From: Rugosimonospora africana
GTDB taxonomy: Bacteria; Actinomycetota; Actinomycetes; Mycobacteriales; Micromonosporaceae
Direction: 5' to 3'
DNA length: 56,273 nt
Assembly (NCBI RefSeq): GCF_016862975.1
Contig: NZ_BONZ01000103.1
Span: forward strand, 1 to 56,273
The notes below the pieces were generated by a model. That model made no database searches. It was not told the DNA's origin and worked only from the letters and a program-made list of their open reading frames with translations. Shown here in pieces: positions 26,638 to 36,148 of the stretch (the stretch's first letter is position 1; each line of letters starts with the position of its first letter). The position numbers were made by a program, and so were the translations under genes.

Positions 26638-27939
26638 TCAGTCCAGGCCGAGCATCCCGGCGATGTCGGGTGCCTGTTCACGCAGGACGGCGGCGATGCG
26701 CTGCCACGCCGCCCACTCGCCGGCCTGCATCGCGGCGGCCCGCACGGCGAGACCGGCGGTCGTGGCGGCCTGCGCGACGGCCCGCACCTCGGCGGGGGCG
26801 CCGAGGTCCGCGGGGACCGGCCGTTCAGCGGGGCGGGAGCTGCGGCGGTAGGCGTCGTTGGCGTGGACGCACAGTTCGTTGACCGGTGATTCGAGCATCT
26901 GGCGCAGCTGCGGCGGCAGGCTCACCCGCATCTTCGCCACGTTGATGTTGAACATCGCGTCGAGATCGGTGCTGAAGTCCAGCGCGGCCCGGGCGAGTTT
27001 GGTGTGCTCGTCGATGCCCCGGATCCCGTTCCAGCCGCCCCACTGGACCAGCCGGTCGGCCCGGTAGATGTAGAGGCCCTGCTGCCGGTTCCAGTTCAGC
27101 GGTCCGGACATCCGTTCGAACTGCGTGACGTTGGAGAACCTGTCGCGTGCCGGCAGGACGTAGCGACGCAGACCGACGTGTCCGGACGTGTCGCCGGCGG
27201 CGATCTCGAATCGCTGCGGCGGCAGTTCCGTCAGGGCCGGCTCGTCGGGGGCGAACGGGTTCCACGGCTGGACCTTCTGACCGTTGACGGTGATGACCAG
27301 GGTCGGGTGGCCACGGCGTCGCTCGAGGAAACGGTGGAAGACGATGCCGAGGTGTTCGGTGGTCTTCTCGGCGAGGGCCTCGAGGCGGCGGCGGGCCCAG
27401 CCGCCCTCCGGACGTTTCTCGGGCAGCACGCGGTCGAGGTTGCGCCAGAGGACCACGGTGCCGGTGCCTTCGGCCAGCCACTGGCGGGCTCTGGCCACGT
27501 GCGGGTCGGATCCGGGGTCGATGACGATCCACTGGTCCCATTCCTCGACGACGTCCAGATCGAGGACCCGGGCGCTGGTGCGGACCACCGTCGGTGAGCT
27601 GCGGCTGATCACGGCGACGGAGCGGCACTGGGACAGGGATGCGGTCTTCAGCCCGAGCCCGTACCTGCCGAGGTCGCCGTCGGAGTAGGCGCGTCGGCTG
27701 CCGAAGCGGAGTCCTTCGAGCAGCGCGCCGGGGGACATGCCCTGCCCGTCGTCGGCGATGTAGACCCGCGAGTCGGGCCCGTCGAACTCGATCATGATCT
27801 CGACGTGGGTGGCGCCGGCGGCGATGCTGTTGTCGACGATGTCGGCGACCGCGGTGGGGAAGTCGTAGCCGATGTCGCGCAGGGATCCGGTGAGCCGTGC
27901 CGCCGAGGGGGCGACGTCGAACCAAGCTCCGCCTGGCAT
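26638..27939 (-). CDS. GHKL (MORC-like) ATPase beside Vsr
   Basis: A 433-residue protein with the same fold as the gene at 22867 but clearly diverged. N-box AVADIVDNSIAAG (residues 30-42), ADDGQGM (62-68) and GRYGLGLKTAS (91-101) make an intact ATP site. The second half (RQQGLYIYRADRLVQWGGW, LARAALDFSTDLDAMFNINV) aligns in layout with the matching region of the module-1 ATPase. It lies tail-to-tail with the methyltransferase (8 bases apart) and 50 bases after Vsr, so it is co-transcribed with Vsr rather than with either Z1 operon. It may be shared by both Z1 arms; this is inference. Confidence 0.9.
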   Translation of the reverse strand: MPGGAWFDVAPSAARLTGSLRDIGYDFPTAVADIVDNSIAAGATHVEIMIEFDGPDSRVYIADDGQGMSPGALLEGLRFGSRRAYSDGDLGRYGLGLKTASLSQCRSVAVISRSSPTVVRTSARVLDLDVVEEWDQWIVIDPGSDPHVARARQWLAEGTGTVVLWRNLDRVLPEKRPEGGWARRRLEALAEKTTEHLGIVFHRFLERRRGHPTLVITVNGQKVQPWNPFAPDEPALTELPPQRFEIAAGDTSGHVGLRRYVLPARDRFSNVTQFERMSGPLNWNRQQGLYIYRADRLVQWGGWNGIRGIDEHTKLARAALDFSTDLDAMFNINVAKMRVSLPPQLRQMLESPVNELCVHANDAYRRSSRPAERPVPADLGAPAEVRAVAQAATTAGLAVRAAAMQAGEWAAWQRIAAVLREQAPDIAGMLGLD

Positions 27940-27989
27940 GTGACACCTCCGTCTGTGCGTCCGTCAGGACCAGGATGTCACAGACCACG

Positions 27990-28442
27990 TCATGATCTTG
28001 GTCCGGTCCCTCGCGCGTCGCGCAGCTGCCGCCACGTGCGTTCGACGACGTCCGCCACGTCGTGGGGGCGCTCGTGCTCCCAGAAGTGCAGTGTCCGCCA
28101 GCCGAGGGCCGCCAGTGCGGCGTCCTTCTCCCGGTCGCGTTCGACGTTGCGGTGCAGTTTGGCCTGCCACCATTCCCGGTTGTTGCGGGGCATGACGCCG
28201 TGCTGCGGGCAGCAGTGCCAGAAGCACCCGTCGATGAAGATCGCGAGTCGGGCCCGGGTGAGGACAATGTCCGGGCGCCCCGGGAGGGTCGCGGGGTGCA
28301 GACGGAACCGCAGTCCGCGGCGGTGCAGTTCCCGCCGCACGGCGACCTCGGGCCCGGAGGATGCCCGGGGCATGCGGCGCATCTGTGCGCTGACGGCGGC
28401 GTTCAGCGGGGCTGGTGGTCGTGTGGTCTGCGACGACGACAC
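27990..28442 (-). CDS. vsr: Vsr family very-short-patch mismatch endonuclease
   Basis: A 150-residue protein of normal Vsr length. The signature is complete: N-terminal MRRMPRASSGPEVAVRREL, GRPDIVLTRARLAIFIDGC with the catalytic Asp of PDIV, FWHCCPQHG with the zinc/Cys-His residues, and WQAKLHRNVERDREKDAAL. Vsr nicks 5' of T in T:G mismatches produced by deamination of 5-methylcytosine, so it protects methylated sites; its presence fits the neighbouring C5 methyltransferase. GTG 28442 is preceded by CAGGAGG. Vsr-like proteins are also used as nucleases in MORC-type predicted restriction systems, so a restriction role cannot be excluded. Confidence 0.94.
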   Translation of the reverse strand: MSSSQTTRPPAPLNAAVSAQMRRMPRASSGPEVAVRRELHRRGLRFRLHPATLPGRPDIVLTRARLAIFIDGCFWHCCPQHGVMPRNNREWWQAKLHRNVERDREKDAALAALGWRTLHFWEHERPHDVADVVERTWRQLRDARGTGPRS

Positions 28443-29636
28443 CGGGCCTCCTGTCGGTACTCCGGCCGCACAGTTTCAGGCGGCCGTCGGCCAGCGTACC
28501 GATCCGATGCCGGGCGCGGCCGGTCATGCCTCGTGGGCGGCAACTCCGGCGATGACATGGAATGTACGGAGCACGTCCTCCTCATGGTGTTCTGGTGTGA
28601 TCTGTCGGGAATGCTCGTGCCCGCGTCGCACTGCCACCGCGCAGTGTCACCCTGGTCCGCGCGGAGGGCAGGACGACCGGACACGGACGCCCGGGCTCCA
28701 CGAAGGGTGTGGTGACGGTGGACCGGGGAGATGCGTCAATCTGAGCGGCTCCGATGCTGACCTTCGGCTCGTTGCAGCCCGGCTTCCCGACACCGCGGCG
28801 TGGGCGCCGGGCAGCCGAACGTGCCCGGCTCGATCGCGTCGGGGTGTGGGTGGAGGGGTACGGATCGACGACGACAGCTTCGGCATCGGAGTACCTCCGG
28901 GCAGTGCCAGCGACCTGCCGATGAAGGACACCCTCATCGGGGCGTCCACCGTTGTGGTCCACCATGCTGCGATGACCGGGCCCTGCGGCGTATCGAGCAG
29001 GGTGAGGATGTCACCGGACCTGGCGGAGCGGTGGACCGGGTGATGCCGTTCCCACCGGAGGAGCAGGTGAGATCGATGACCGGGCGGCTGGCTGCGCTTG
29101 TCACGCCCTCGAACATGTCGCGGTCCCGGCACCGGGACTGAACTGCCTCCCGTACCGGTGGGCAGCCCGAACCCGCGATGGTGGAGAGTGATGGAAGGCA
29201 GATGATCCTCGCGTTGCGGCGGGAGGGTCTCCTCGGCCGCGGTCGAGCCGGTCTCCGCCACCTGATCAGCGCTGTGGTCGCCGGAGGCGGGCCGGCCATC
29301 GCGGGCGGCTGTGCGCGCGGACGACGGCGCAGCACCGACCCGACCGTGGCCCCGTCGGTCGATCCGTCCAGCGGACCGACCTTTCCGTCGATCTGCCCGG
29401 CCTTTCGACCGAGGCAGTTCTGTTGCGCCACGACTTTAATATTGAAGTCCGTCAGGCGGGCGTGAGCAGGGTGCAGGTTGCGCCCCGGCCGACGCCGGGA
29501 ATCTCGGGGACCGCAGGCGCCGTCGGACACGGGCTGCTGATCGACCGGCCGCCGGACCGGAGGGACGGCGCGCCGGGTCGTCGATGGCCGCCTGCGGATG
29601 CGCGGAGGACGCATCGGACAGAGAGGGCGGTCAGCG
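28443..29636. other. 1.2-kb divergent intergenic region between Vsr and the second Z1 operon
   Basis: No frame on either strand is convincing as a gene; several medium frames overlap one another without family motifs. Some stretches (around 28850-29050) keep amino-acid-like composition on both strands and may be remnants of a lost gene. It contains the AT-rich palindrome at 29432-29449 and should include the promoters of both divergent operons. Confidence 0.45.
29432..29449. promoter_or_regulatory. AT-rich palindrome, candidate operator of the second Z1 operon
   Basis: GACTTTAATATTGAAGTC is an 18-base palindrome with one mismatched pair, in one of the very few AT-rich spots of the cluster, about 190 bases upstream of the Z1 start at 29637. 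The size and symmetry suit a dimeric repressor. No binding protein can be named. Confidence 0.55.
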
Positions 29637-32309
29637 GTGTCGGAGCCTGTGGCTGATGAGGAGGTCCGGGACCTCATGGCGCACATCGCGAACGCGATGT
29701 ACGGAGGGGGCACGATCGAGGGGGTCCGTCGGCGACTGGCCCGGTATGTTCCCGCCGACGTGCTGGACCGCGCCCTGGTCGCCTACGACATCCAGACCCG
29801 ACGCATCCGCGATCTGCGCGACCCGGCCTCACTGAAGGACCCGAAGCGTCTGACGGACCCGTGGTACGCCGGCCCGCAGCCTGAGGATGTCTTCTGGCCC
29901 GCGCTGCACCAGAGGCTGACCGCGTCCGGACTGTCCGACGGCGCGCTGACCTCCATCGACACCGCGTCGACCAAGGTGGTCGAGATGCTTCCCCGGTCGA
30001 GCGACGAGCAGATCAGTGCCAGAGGGCTGGTGCTCGGATTCGTGCAGAGCGGGAAGACCACCAACTTCATGGCGGTGGCGGCGAAGCTGTGCGACGTGAG
30101 ATACCGGCTGATCATCGTGCTGTCCGGCATCACCGACAACCTCCGCTCCCAGACCCAGCAGCGGCTGGAGCAGATGCTGGTGGGAGACGCCCACGGACGC
30201 TGGCATCTGCTCACCGGCAGCACGTCTGACTTCGACGCCGACCGGCGCAACGCCGCCAATCTGCTCGGCAATCCCGATCACCGGCTGCTGGCCGTGGTCA
30301 AGAAGAACCCGTACCGGCTGCGCCGCCTGACTGCGTTCCTCGATCAGGCCGGCAGCGTCCTGCAGGACTGCCCGATCCTGGTCATCGACGATGAGGCGGA
30401 CCAGGCCAGCATCGACGTGGGATCACGCCGACGCCAGTCGGTGATCAACAACCTGATCCGTCGGATCCTGGCCAAACCCAAGGTCGCCTACGTGGCGTAC
30501 ACCGCCACCCCGTTCGCCAATCTGCTGATCGACCCGACGGTTCCGGACGATCTGTATCCCGCGAACTTCATCGTCGACCTGCCGCGACCGGAAGGATACT
30601 TCGGCGCGGAGACGATCTTCGGCCGTGATCTGCTCGCCCATGAGGAGGATGGTGCGGACGAGGGCCTGGACGTCATACGGGACGTTCCCGACGACGAGAT
30701 CCACGAGGTGCAGCCGCCGCGCGGCAGGGACGGCGTCGACGGGTGGCATCCGACCATGTCGGCGAGCCTGGCCGCCGCCTTGCGCTGGTTCATTCTCGCG
30801 ACCGCGGCCCGTCGGTCCCGGGACGGCCACGCCAGCGACTCCACCATGCTCGTCCACACATCCATGCGGGCGGCGGCCCACCAACGCCTCGCCCTGTGCG
30901 TTGGCGATCACCTGGAAATCCTGACGAAGGAGCTGCGCGGCGACGACGCCGACGCCTGGGAGCAGCTGCACAGCGACTGGCTCGCCGAGGCTGAAAGGCT
31001 GCCGGCACAGCTGATGGGCCTGGATCCGGTCGCCTGGCAGGACCTGTCCCCGCACATCCTGCCGGTCCTCGACGACGTCCGGGTGGTCATCGACAACTAC
31101 CAGTCCGATGACCGGCTGGCCTACGGGGATGCGCCGGTCACGGCGGTGGCCATCGGTGGCAACACCCTGGCCCGCGGGTTGACGCTCGAAGGGCTGGTCT
31201 GCAGCTACTTCGTCCGTGCGGCCTCGGCGTACGACACGCTGCTGCAGATGGGACGGTGGTTCGGATACCGCCCCGGCTACCAGGATCTGCCCCGGATCTG
31301 GATGACGGCCGATCTCGCATCCTGGTTCCTCGACCTGGCGACGGTGGAGGCGGAGATCCGGCAGCAGATCCGCCGGTACGAGGATGAGCACCTCAGTCCC
31401 CTGCAGCTCGCCGTGAAGATCCGCAAGCACCCCGCGCTCGCGGTCACCTCCGCGGCGAAGATGCGGGCCGGGATCACCGTGAAGAACAGCTACAGCTGCC
31501 AGATCGCGCAGACCATCAAGTTCCACCACCACGACGCAGACTGGCTGCAGCACAACATCGACGCCGCGGACCGTCTGCTGCGACGGGCCGCCGCGGCTTC
31601 GGGTGTGACGGAATCACCGGCCCGGGCGGGACGCCGTGTGCTGCAGGACGTGCCGGTCAGAGAGGTGGTGACGTTCCTCGGGGAGTACCGCTTCCACGAA
31701 CGCAGCCCGCAGCTTCGCCCGGGGGCGCTGCGTGACTACATCGCCAAGCAGAACCGCCATGGAGCGCTGCGGACCTGGAACATCGTCATCGTCGAGCAGG
31801 CGCAGAACCGCCTCGGGTGGATGGAGCTGGGCGGCCGTGGGGTGAACCTCATCAACCGCAGCCGCCTCTGCACGCCCGACAGCTACGCCGACATCAAGTC
31901 CCTGGTGTCCACCTGGGACCGGGTCGCGGATCTGGCCGCGCCGGCGGCGGAGATCCGGGCGCGCATCGGCACGGACAAGGTCACCGACGAGCAGCTGAGA
32001 ATCCACCGCGACGGCCAGCTCGGACCGGTCGGCCTGCTGTGCCTGTATCCGATCAGCAGGGACTCCGTGGATGAGACGCATCGGCAGGGCAGGTACCCGC
32101 GCACCTCGCTGGACGCGGTGCGGCACGTCATCGGCGTCGGCCTGTTCTTCCCGGAGGCGTGGGGACCGGAGGAGCAGGACTACGTCTCGGTCGACCTGTC
32201 GGACATCGCCCCACCGCCGGACGAGGTCGACGCCCTCGACATCGAGGCCCTCGACGCGGAGGACGAGCGTGTGGGCGAGAAAGGTGGCACCGGCCGTGCC
32301 CGTGGCTGA
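29637..32309 (+). CDS. Z1-domain superfamily II helicase-like ATPase (module 2)
   Basis: An 890-residue Z1 protein, a diverged paralogue of the one at 20001. Walker A GFVQSGKTTNFMAVAAKLCD, Walker B LVIDDEADQASIDVG, YVAYTATPFANLLID, GGNTLARGLTLEGLVC and LLQMGRWFGYRPGYQDLPR are all present. The N-terminal ~130 residues and the C-terminal region are of different sequence from module 1, and identity outside the motifs looks low. GTG 29637 sits nine bases after GAGAGGG; the longer in-frame region to 29598 lacks any such signal. First gene of a rightward operon with short overlaps throughout. Confidence 0.92.
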   Translation: MSEPVADEEVRDLMAHIANAMYGGGTIEGVRRRLARYVPADVLDRALVAYDIQTRRIRDLRDPASLKDPKRLTDPWYAGPQPEDVFWPALHQRLTASGLSDGALTSIDTASTKVVEMLPRSSDEQISARGLVLGFVQSGKTTNFMAVAAKLCDVRYRLIIVLSGITDNLRSQTQQRLEQMLVGDAHGRWHLLTGSTSDFDADRRNAANLLGNPDHRLLAVVKKNPYRLRRLTAFLDQAGSVLQDCPILVIDDEADQASIDVGSRRRQSVINNLIRRILAKPKVAYVAYTATPFANLLIDPTVPDDLYPANFIVDLPRPEGYFGAETIFGRDLLAHEEDGADEGLDVIRDVPDDEIHEVQPPRGRDGVDGWHPTMSASLAAALRWFILATAARRSRDGHASDSTMLVHTSMRAAAHQRLALCVGDHLEILTKELRGDDADAWEQLHSDWLAEAERLPAQLMGLDPVAWQDLSPHILPVLDDVRVVIDNYQSDDRLAYGDAPVTAVAIGGNTLARGLTLEGLVCSYFVRAASAYDTLLQMGRWFGYRPGYQDLPRIWMTADLASWFLDLATVEAEIRQQIRRYEDEHLSPLQLAVKIRKHPALAVTSAAKMRAGITVKNSYSCQIAQTIKFHHHDADWLQHNIDAADRLLRRAAAASGVTESPARAGRRVLQDVPVREVVTFLGEYRFHERSPQLRPGALRDYIAKQNRHGALRTWNIVIVEQAQNRLGWMELGGRGVNLINRSRLCTPDSYADIKSLVSTWDRVADLAAPAAEIRARIGTDKVTDEQLRIHRDGQLGPVGLLCLYPISRDSVDETHRQGRYPRTSLDAVRHVIGVGLFFPEAWGPEEQDYVSVDLSDIAPPPDEVDALDIEALDAEDERVGEKGGTGRARG

Positions 32310-33303
32310 CCGCGCCGAGACCGTCTTCGGTCTCCTTGAACACGCGGGCGCGCCGACCGGACTGCGGGTACGGCAGGGTGACACGCGCGTCGCGGCCGGG
32401 CCGGTCGCCCACGGCATCGACGTCCACGGTCGGCGGCACCTGCTGGTGCCCCTGGCGGAAGGGGAACGTCCCGTCGAGGACACCGGCAGCCGCGGCGTCA
32501 GGATCACCACCCGCCGGCTCGTTGACGAACCCACCTCCCCCGCGGACCGGTACGTTGACGTCAGCTGCGAGATGATCGAACTGCGTGACCTGTTCGCGGT
32601 GCTCGTCGACGAGATGACCGACCGGCTCGCCGCCGACCCGGACCGCCCGGGCCTGACGTGTCTGGCTGTGCTCGACCGGTGGCGTGACCTGCTCGGCCCC
32701 TCCTCCGGTCCGCTGCTGGGTGCGGAGAAGCTCGCCGGCCTGCTCGCGGAGCTGCATTTCATGGAGCAGATCGCCGCCGTCGACGCGGCCGCGGCGGTCG
32801 GACTGTGGACCGGACCGGACGCTGGCCGGGCGGACTTCACCGCGCCCAGGGCCGGCGTGGAGGTGAAGGCGACCACCCTGCGCGACAGTGTCCAGGTCGA
32901 CATCCACGGCATCGGGCAGCTGCAGGAGCGGCCCGGAACACGGTTGTACCTGTACGTCGAGAAGATGGAACGCGGTGCCCCCGGCGGCGACACGGTTCCC
33001 GACGCCGTCGATCGGCTGCTGGGGACGGGCATCGACCGGCACGGTCTGCTCCGGTCTCTGACCGCGGTCGGATACCGCACGGTGGACGCGGCGGCCTACC
33101 GTGCCGTCGCGTTCGGCCCCGGCAGCAGACGCACCTATCTGGTCAGCGAGGCCGGATTTCCGCGCATCATACCTGGATCGCTGACCGAGCCCGGGGTCCT
33201 GGACCACGTGCGGCGGCTGCGGTACACGCTTGATCTCACCGCCGTGCCGGGCGCACTGGACGACAGCGGACCGGCGATCGTCGACCTGCTGGCCGCCTCA
33301 TGA
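32269..33303 (+). CDS. PD-(D/E)XK-motif family nuclease-like protein (module 2)
   Basis: About 344 residues, partner of the second Z1 protein. The core is LLAELHFMEQI (Glu), ADAGRADFTAPRAGVEVKAT-like: RADF supplies Asp and G-V-E-V-K the catalytic Lys, the same order as in module 1 (GELTIL / QDF / IEVK). It shares the family's C-terminal pattern (PRIIPGSLTEPGVLDHVRRL, YTLDL). Start is uncertain: GTG 32269 follows GGAGGA and overlaps the Z1 gene by 41 bases; GTG 32302 would give an 8-base overlap. The stop overlaps the next ATG (ATGA at 33300). Predicted nuclease; activity unproven. Confidence 0.85.
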   Translation: MWARKVAPAVPVADRAETVFGLLEHAGAPTGLRVRQGDTRVAAGPVAHGIDVHGRRHLLVPLAEGERPVEDTGSRGVRITTRRLVDEPTSPADRYVDVSCEMIELRDLFAVLVDEMTDRLAADPDRPGLTCLAVLDRWRDLLGPSSGPLLGAEKLAGLLAELHFMEQIAAVDAAAAVGLWTGPDAGRADFTAPRAGVEVKATTLRDSVQVDIHGIGQLQERPGTRLYLYVEKMERGAPGGDTVPDAVDRLLGTGIDRHGLLRSLTAVGYRTVDAAAYRAVAFGPGSRRTYLVSEAGFPRIIPGSLTEPGVLDHVRRLRYTLDLTAVPGALDDSGPAIVDLLAAS

Positions 33304-35258
33304 GCACTCCGGCAATGTTCGCCGAACGGTTCGCCCCGCACGGCAGCATCGACGGGCACTCCGTCAGCCAGACCCTGGGCACGTTCTCCATGGACTTCTG
33401 GCAGGTCTTCCTCCGGGAGACGCTGCAGAACAGCTGGGACGCCCGGGAGGACCCGGCCGGCGGCGTGAGGTTCAGCATCGACGCGTGGCGGCTGAAGGCG
33501 GCCCAGTTCGACGCGCTCGCCAACGGGCTGCTGCGGGAGCGGCCGCCGGGTGCACTGGGTGGTCTGCTCGAGGCCGGCGACCCCATCGAGGTCCTCACGG
33601 TCACCGACTCCGGCACCCACGGTCTGGGTGGGCCGACCCGCGCCGACCGGTCGAGCCCGGACAGGCGTGACTTCGTCGACCTGGTCCGCAACATCGGCCG
33701 CGACCCGGCGAAGGGATTCGCCGCAGGCACCTACGGCTACGGCAAGGCCGTGCTGTTCAGGGCCAGTGCCTGCGCCACAGTGGTGATCTTCACCCGCACG
33801 ATCGTCAGGGGGCGGCCGACGTCACGCCTGATCGCGATGGCGCTGACCGGGCCGTACGACCTTGACGGGCTCCGCCACACCGGCCGGCACTGGTGGGGCC
33901 GACCCGACCGGGAGGTCGGCGCGGAACCGCTCATCGGTCAGGTCGCTGAGGAGTTCGCCGAGCTGCTCGGCATGCGCAGGCTGACCGGTGACCGGACCGG
34001 GACCAGCATCATGGTGCTCGCCCCACGGCTCGACGAGGACACCGGCCTGCGCGACGTCGTGGAGACTCTCGCCCAGACCGCCGCCGACTACGCATGGCCC
34101 CATCTGACCGCCGCCCCGGGTGCCCGACCCGCGTTGCGCGTCGCGTTCACCTGCGGGGGCCGCGCCGTGCCGTACCCCGAACCGTCCTCCGACGATCACC
34201 TCGGACCCTTCGTCGAGGCGTACCACCACTGTCTGAGGCTCCTGGAGGGAGACGGTGTTCCGGTGCAGCGCTGGCCCTGGAACATCCAGGAGATCAACGG
34301 CTCCCGCCCGCAGCAGCGACTCGGTGTGCTCGCCTGGCGCACCCGGCTGGCCGGGGCCGTCGGCGCACACGAACGGCCTCCCGCGGAGGTCGCGCTGATG
34401 CGTGACCCACGCCTGGTCGTCGAGTACCACCCGGTCGCCCCCGACCCCTCCGGCCAGGTGATCACCGGGGTGTTCGTCGCCGACCCGCGGCTCAATGATT
34501 TCTTCGCAGCGGCGGAACCACCGACACACGACCGGTGGCAGCCCGGCCGTGCCCAACGTGAACGCTACGCCCGCAACCCGGTCAGTCAGGCGATCAACCG
34601 GCTGGAGGGTGTCTTCAGGGACCGTCGGGTCGTGGACCCGGTCGACGTCACCCAGACGACCGACCAGGTCGGCGTCACCCGGCTGGCGTCCCTGCTCGGC
34701 ACACTGCTGGACACCCAGCCCGGCGGTACCGACACCCGTATCCCCGAGCCCGGCCCCACCGCCGGCGCGGCCCCGGGGGCGGGCACCTGGACCGACGGCG
34801 GCGGCCAGGGTGGCGCAGCCACGGCCGCTGGCGGGGAGCCCGGCGGTGGTGGCACGAGCCAGCCGCCGACGGAACCCCGACGACCCGGCACACCTCCGCC
34901 GCCACGCCCACGCCGGGGCACGGTGACCGTCAGGCTCCACACCCGGCCGCGACTGACCATGACCGACCGGGGTGTCTGCGCCGATTTCCCCGTCGATCTG
35001 GACAACCGGTCCGCTGGAGACGGGGTCGTCCTCATCGCCGAACCGCTCGTCGCGGTCGCGGACGGGCACCCTGAACGACCGGACGGCGACGTGCCGGTGA
35101 CGGTGGTCGGCTGGCACAGCCGCACCGAGGACTCGGTCCACGAGGGTGAGTGTCTGACCGTCACGCCCGGCACGGCCGGCGCCTGGAACGTCCGCGTCAC
35201 CCAGCCCGCCGATGCCGCTGTCACCCTCGTGGTGCGTCAGGAGGCCGTGACCACATGA
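33300..35258 (+). CDS. divergent GHKL-type ATPase (module 2)
   Basis: A 652-residue protein with an Hsp90-like ATP site unlike the two MORC-type ATPases of the cluster: N-box FLRETLQNSWDARE (Glu40, Asn44, Asp47), VTDSGTHGLGG (Asp103) and GTYGYGKAVLF (143-153) as the glycine lid. The insert between N-box and Asp103 is long and the middle part has no clear family match. Residues ~480-560 are a Gly/Ala/Pro-rich linker (GAGTWTDGGGQGG), and the C-terminal ~110 residues look like a beta-sandwich (TVRLHTRPRL ... VTLVVRQEAVTT). ATG 33300 is coupled to the previous stop. It probably replaces the classical MORC ATPase of module 1 in this operon. Confidence 0.82.
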   Translation: MSTPAMFAERFAPHGSIDGHSVSQTLGTFSMDFWQVFLRETLQNSWDAREDPAGGVRFSIDAWRLKAAQFDALANGLLRERPPGALGGLLEAGDPIEVLTVTDSGTHGLGGPTRADRSSPDRRDFVDLVRNIGRDPAKGFAAGTYGYGKAVLFRASACATVVIFTRTIVRGRPTSRLIAMALTGPYDLDGLRHTGRHWWGRPDREVGAEPLIGQVAEEFAELLGMRRLTGDRTGTSIMVLAPRLDEDTGLRDVVETLAQTAADYAWPHLTAAPGARPALRVAFTCGGRAVPYPEPSSDDHLGPFVEAYHHCLRLLEGDGVPVQRWPWNIQEINGSRPQQRLGVLAWRTRLAGAVGAHERPPAEVALMRDPRLVVEYHPVAPDPSGQVITGVFVADPRLNDFFAAAEPPTHDRWQPGRAQRERYARNPVSQAINRLEGVFRDRRVVDPVDVTQTTDQVGVTRLASLLGTLLDTQPGGTDTRIPEPGPTAGAAPGAGTWTDGGGQGGAATAAGGEPGGGGTSQPPTEPRRPGTPPPPRPRRGTVTVRLHTRPRLTMTDRGVCADFPVDLDNRSAGDGVVLIAEPLVAVADGHPERPDGDVPVTVVGWHSRTEDSVHEGECLTVTPGTAGAWNVRVTQPADAAVTLVVRQEAVTT

Positions 35259-36148
35259 CCGGCCCTCCGCTCAGCGTCGGGTTCCTGCTGCCCGTGCAGG
35301 AACGCATCCTGGCCGCCGACCCAATGGTGCGCACCAGCACCGGCGTCGAGGTGGCCGGGGGGCAGGCCCTTCCCGACTGGGACTACTTCACCAACCTCAG
35401 CGTGCACTGGCCGGCCACCGTCGACCTGCCCGGGCTGCTCGACGACTGCACCCTGACCTCCGGTGCCCGGGTCCTCGGTCTGGTGACCTGGCACACCTCG
35501 GGCACGGGCATGCGGGGCAACGGCCCGGTCACCGTGCTGTCGGCCGGCGGCACCGTGTTCACGGCAGACGTGCCGGGTGCCGAGGCGGGGGGTGTGCTGC
35601 ACCTGAGCCTCCGCGTGGTGCTCGCCGCGACGGACCCGGACGCCGGACCCCTGGCGCCGCGGCGGCCGGGAAGCATCCTGTGGCAGACCGCGACCCGGGT
35701 CGCCCTCGAAGGCGCCGGCAGCCGGTTCCCTGTCGTGCAGCTCAGTTTCGCCAGAGCGGGGATCGCCGGCGGGCGGCGGGCGCTGTGGTACCTGAACTGT
35801 GGCAGGGATCTGGACGCGTCGGACACCGGCAGCATCCGGCTGTATCTGAACACCGACCACCCGGCGGTCGAATCCATAATCAGTTCGCCCGCCGGTGCCG
35901 GATCGAAGGTCCTCGCCGAGCTCATCCGTGCCGATGTGGCCCGGCAGATGGTGCTGCACGCGCTGGATCACGACGAGCTGGACCCGGATGCCGGCTACGA
36001 GCAGGGAACCCTCGGCGACATGCTGGTCAACCTTCTGCGCAGATGCTTCCCGGCACGGACTCTGCACGATCTGCGTGGTGACCGGGACATCGACCCGGGC
36101 GAGTTCGAGGCCGGTATCCAGGCCGCGCTGGGGGTGATGGTTCCATGA
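35255..36148 (+). CDS. hypothetical defence-operon protein, 297 residues
   Basis: Starts at ATG 35255 inside the stop of the GHKL-type gene (ATGA) and ends the same way with the next gene. The protein is beta-rich in its first 200 residues (GFLLPVQERILAADPMVRTS, VLGLVTWHTSGTGMRGN, SLRVVLAATDPDAGPLAP) and helical at the end (LAELIRADVARQMVLHALDH). No catalytic motif is visible. Position inside a tightly coupled operon implies a required subunit, perhaps an assembly or recognition factor that takes the place of AIPR, which is absent from this arm. Function not known. Confidence 0.8.
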   Translation: MTGPPLSVGFLLPVQERILAADPMVRTSTGVEVAGGQALPDWDYFTNLSVHWPATVDLPGLLDDCTLTSGARVLGLVTWHTSGTGMRGNGPVTVLSAGGTVFTADVPGAEAGGVLHLSLRVVLAATDPDAGPLAPRRPGSILWQTATRVALEGAGSRFPVVQLSFARAGIAGGRRALWYLNCGRDLDASDTGSIRLYLNTDHPAVESIISSPAGAGSKVLAELIRADVARQMVLHALDHDELDPDAGYEQGTLGDMLVNLLRRCFPARTLHDLRGDRDIDPGEFEAGIQAALGVMVP

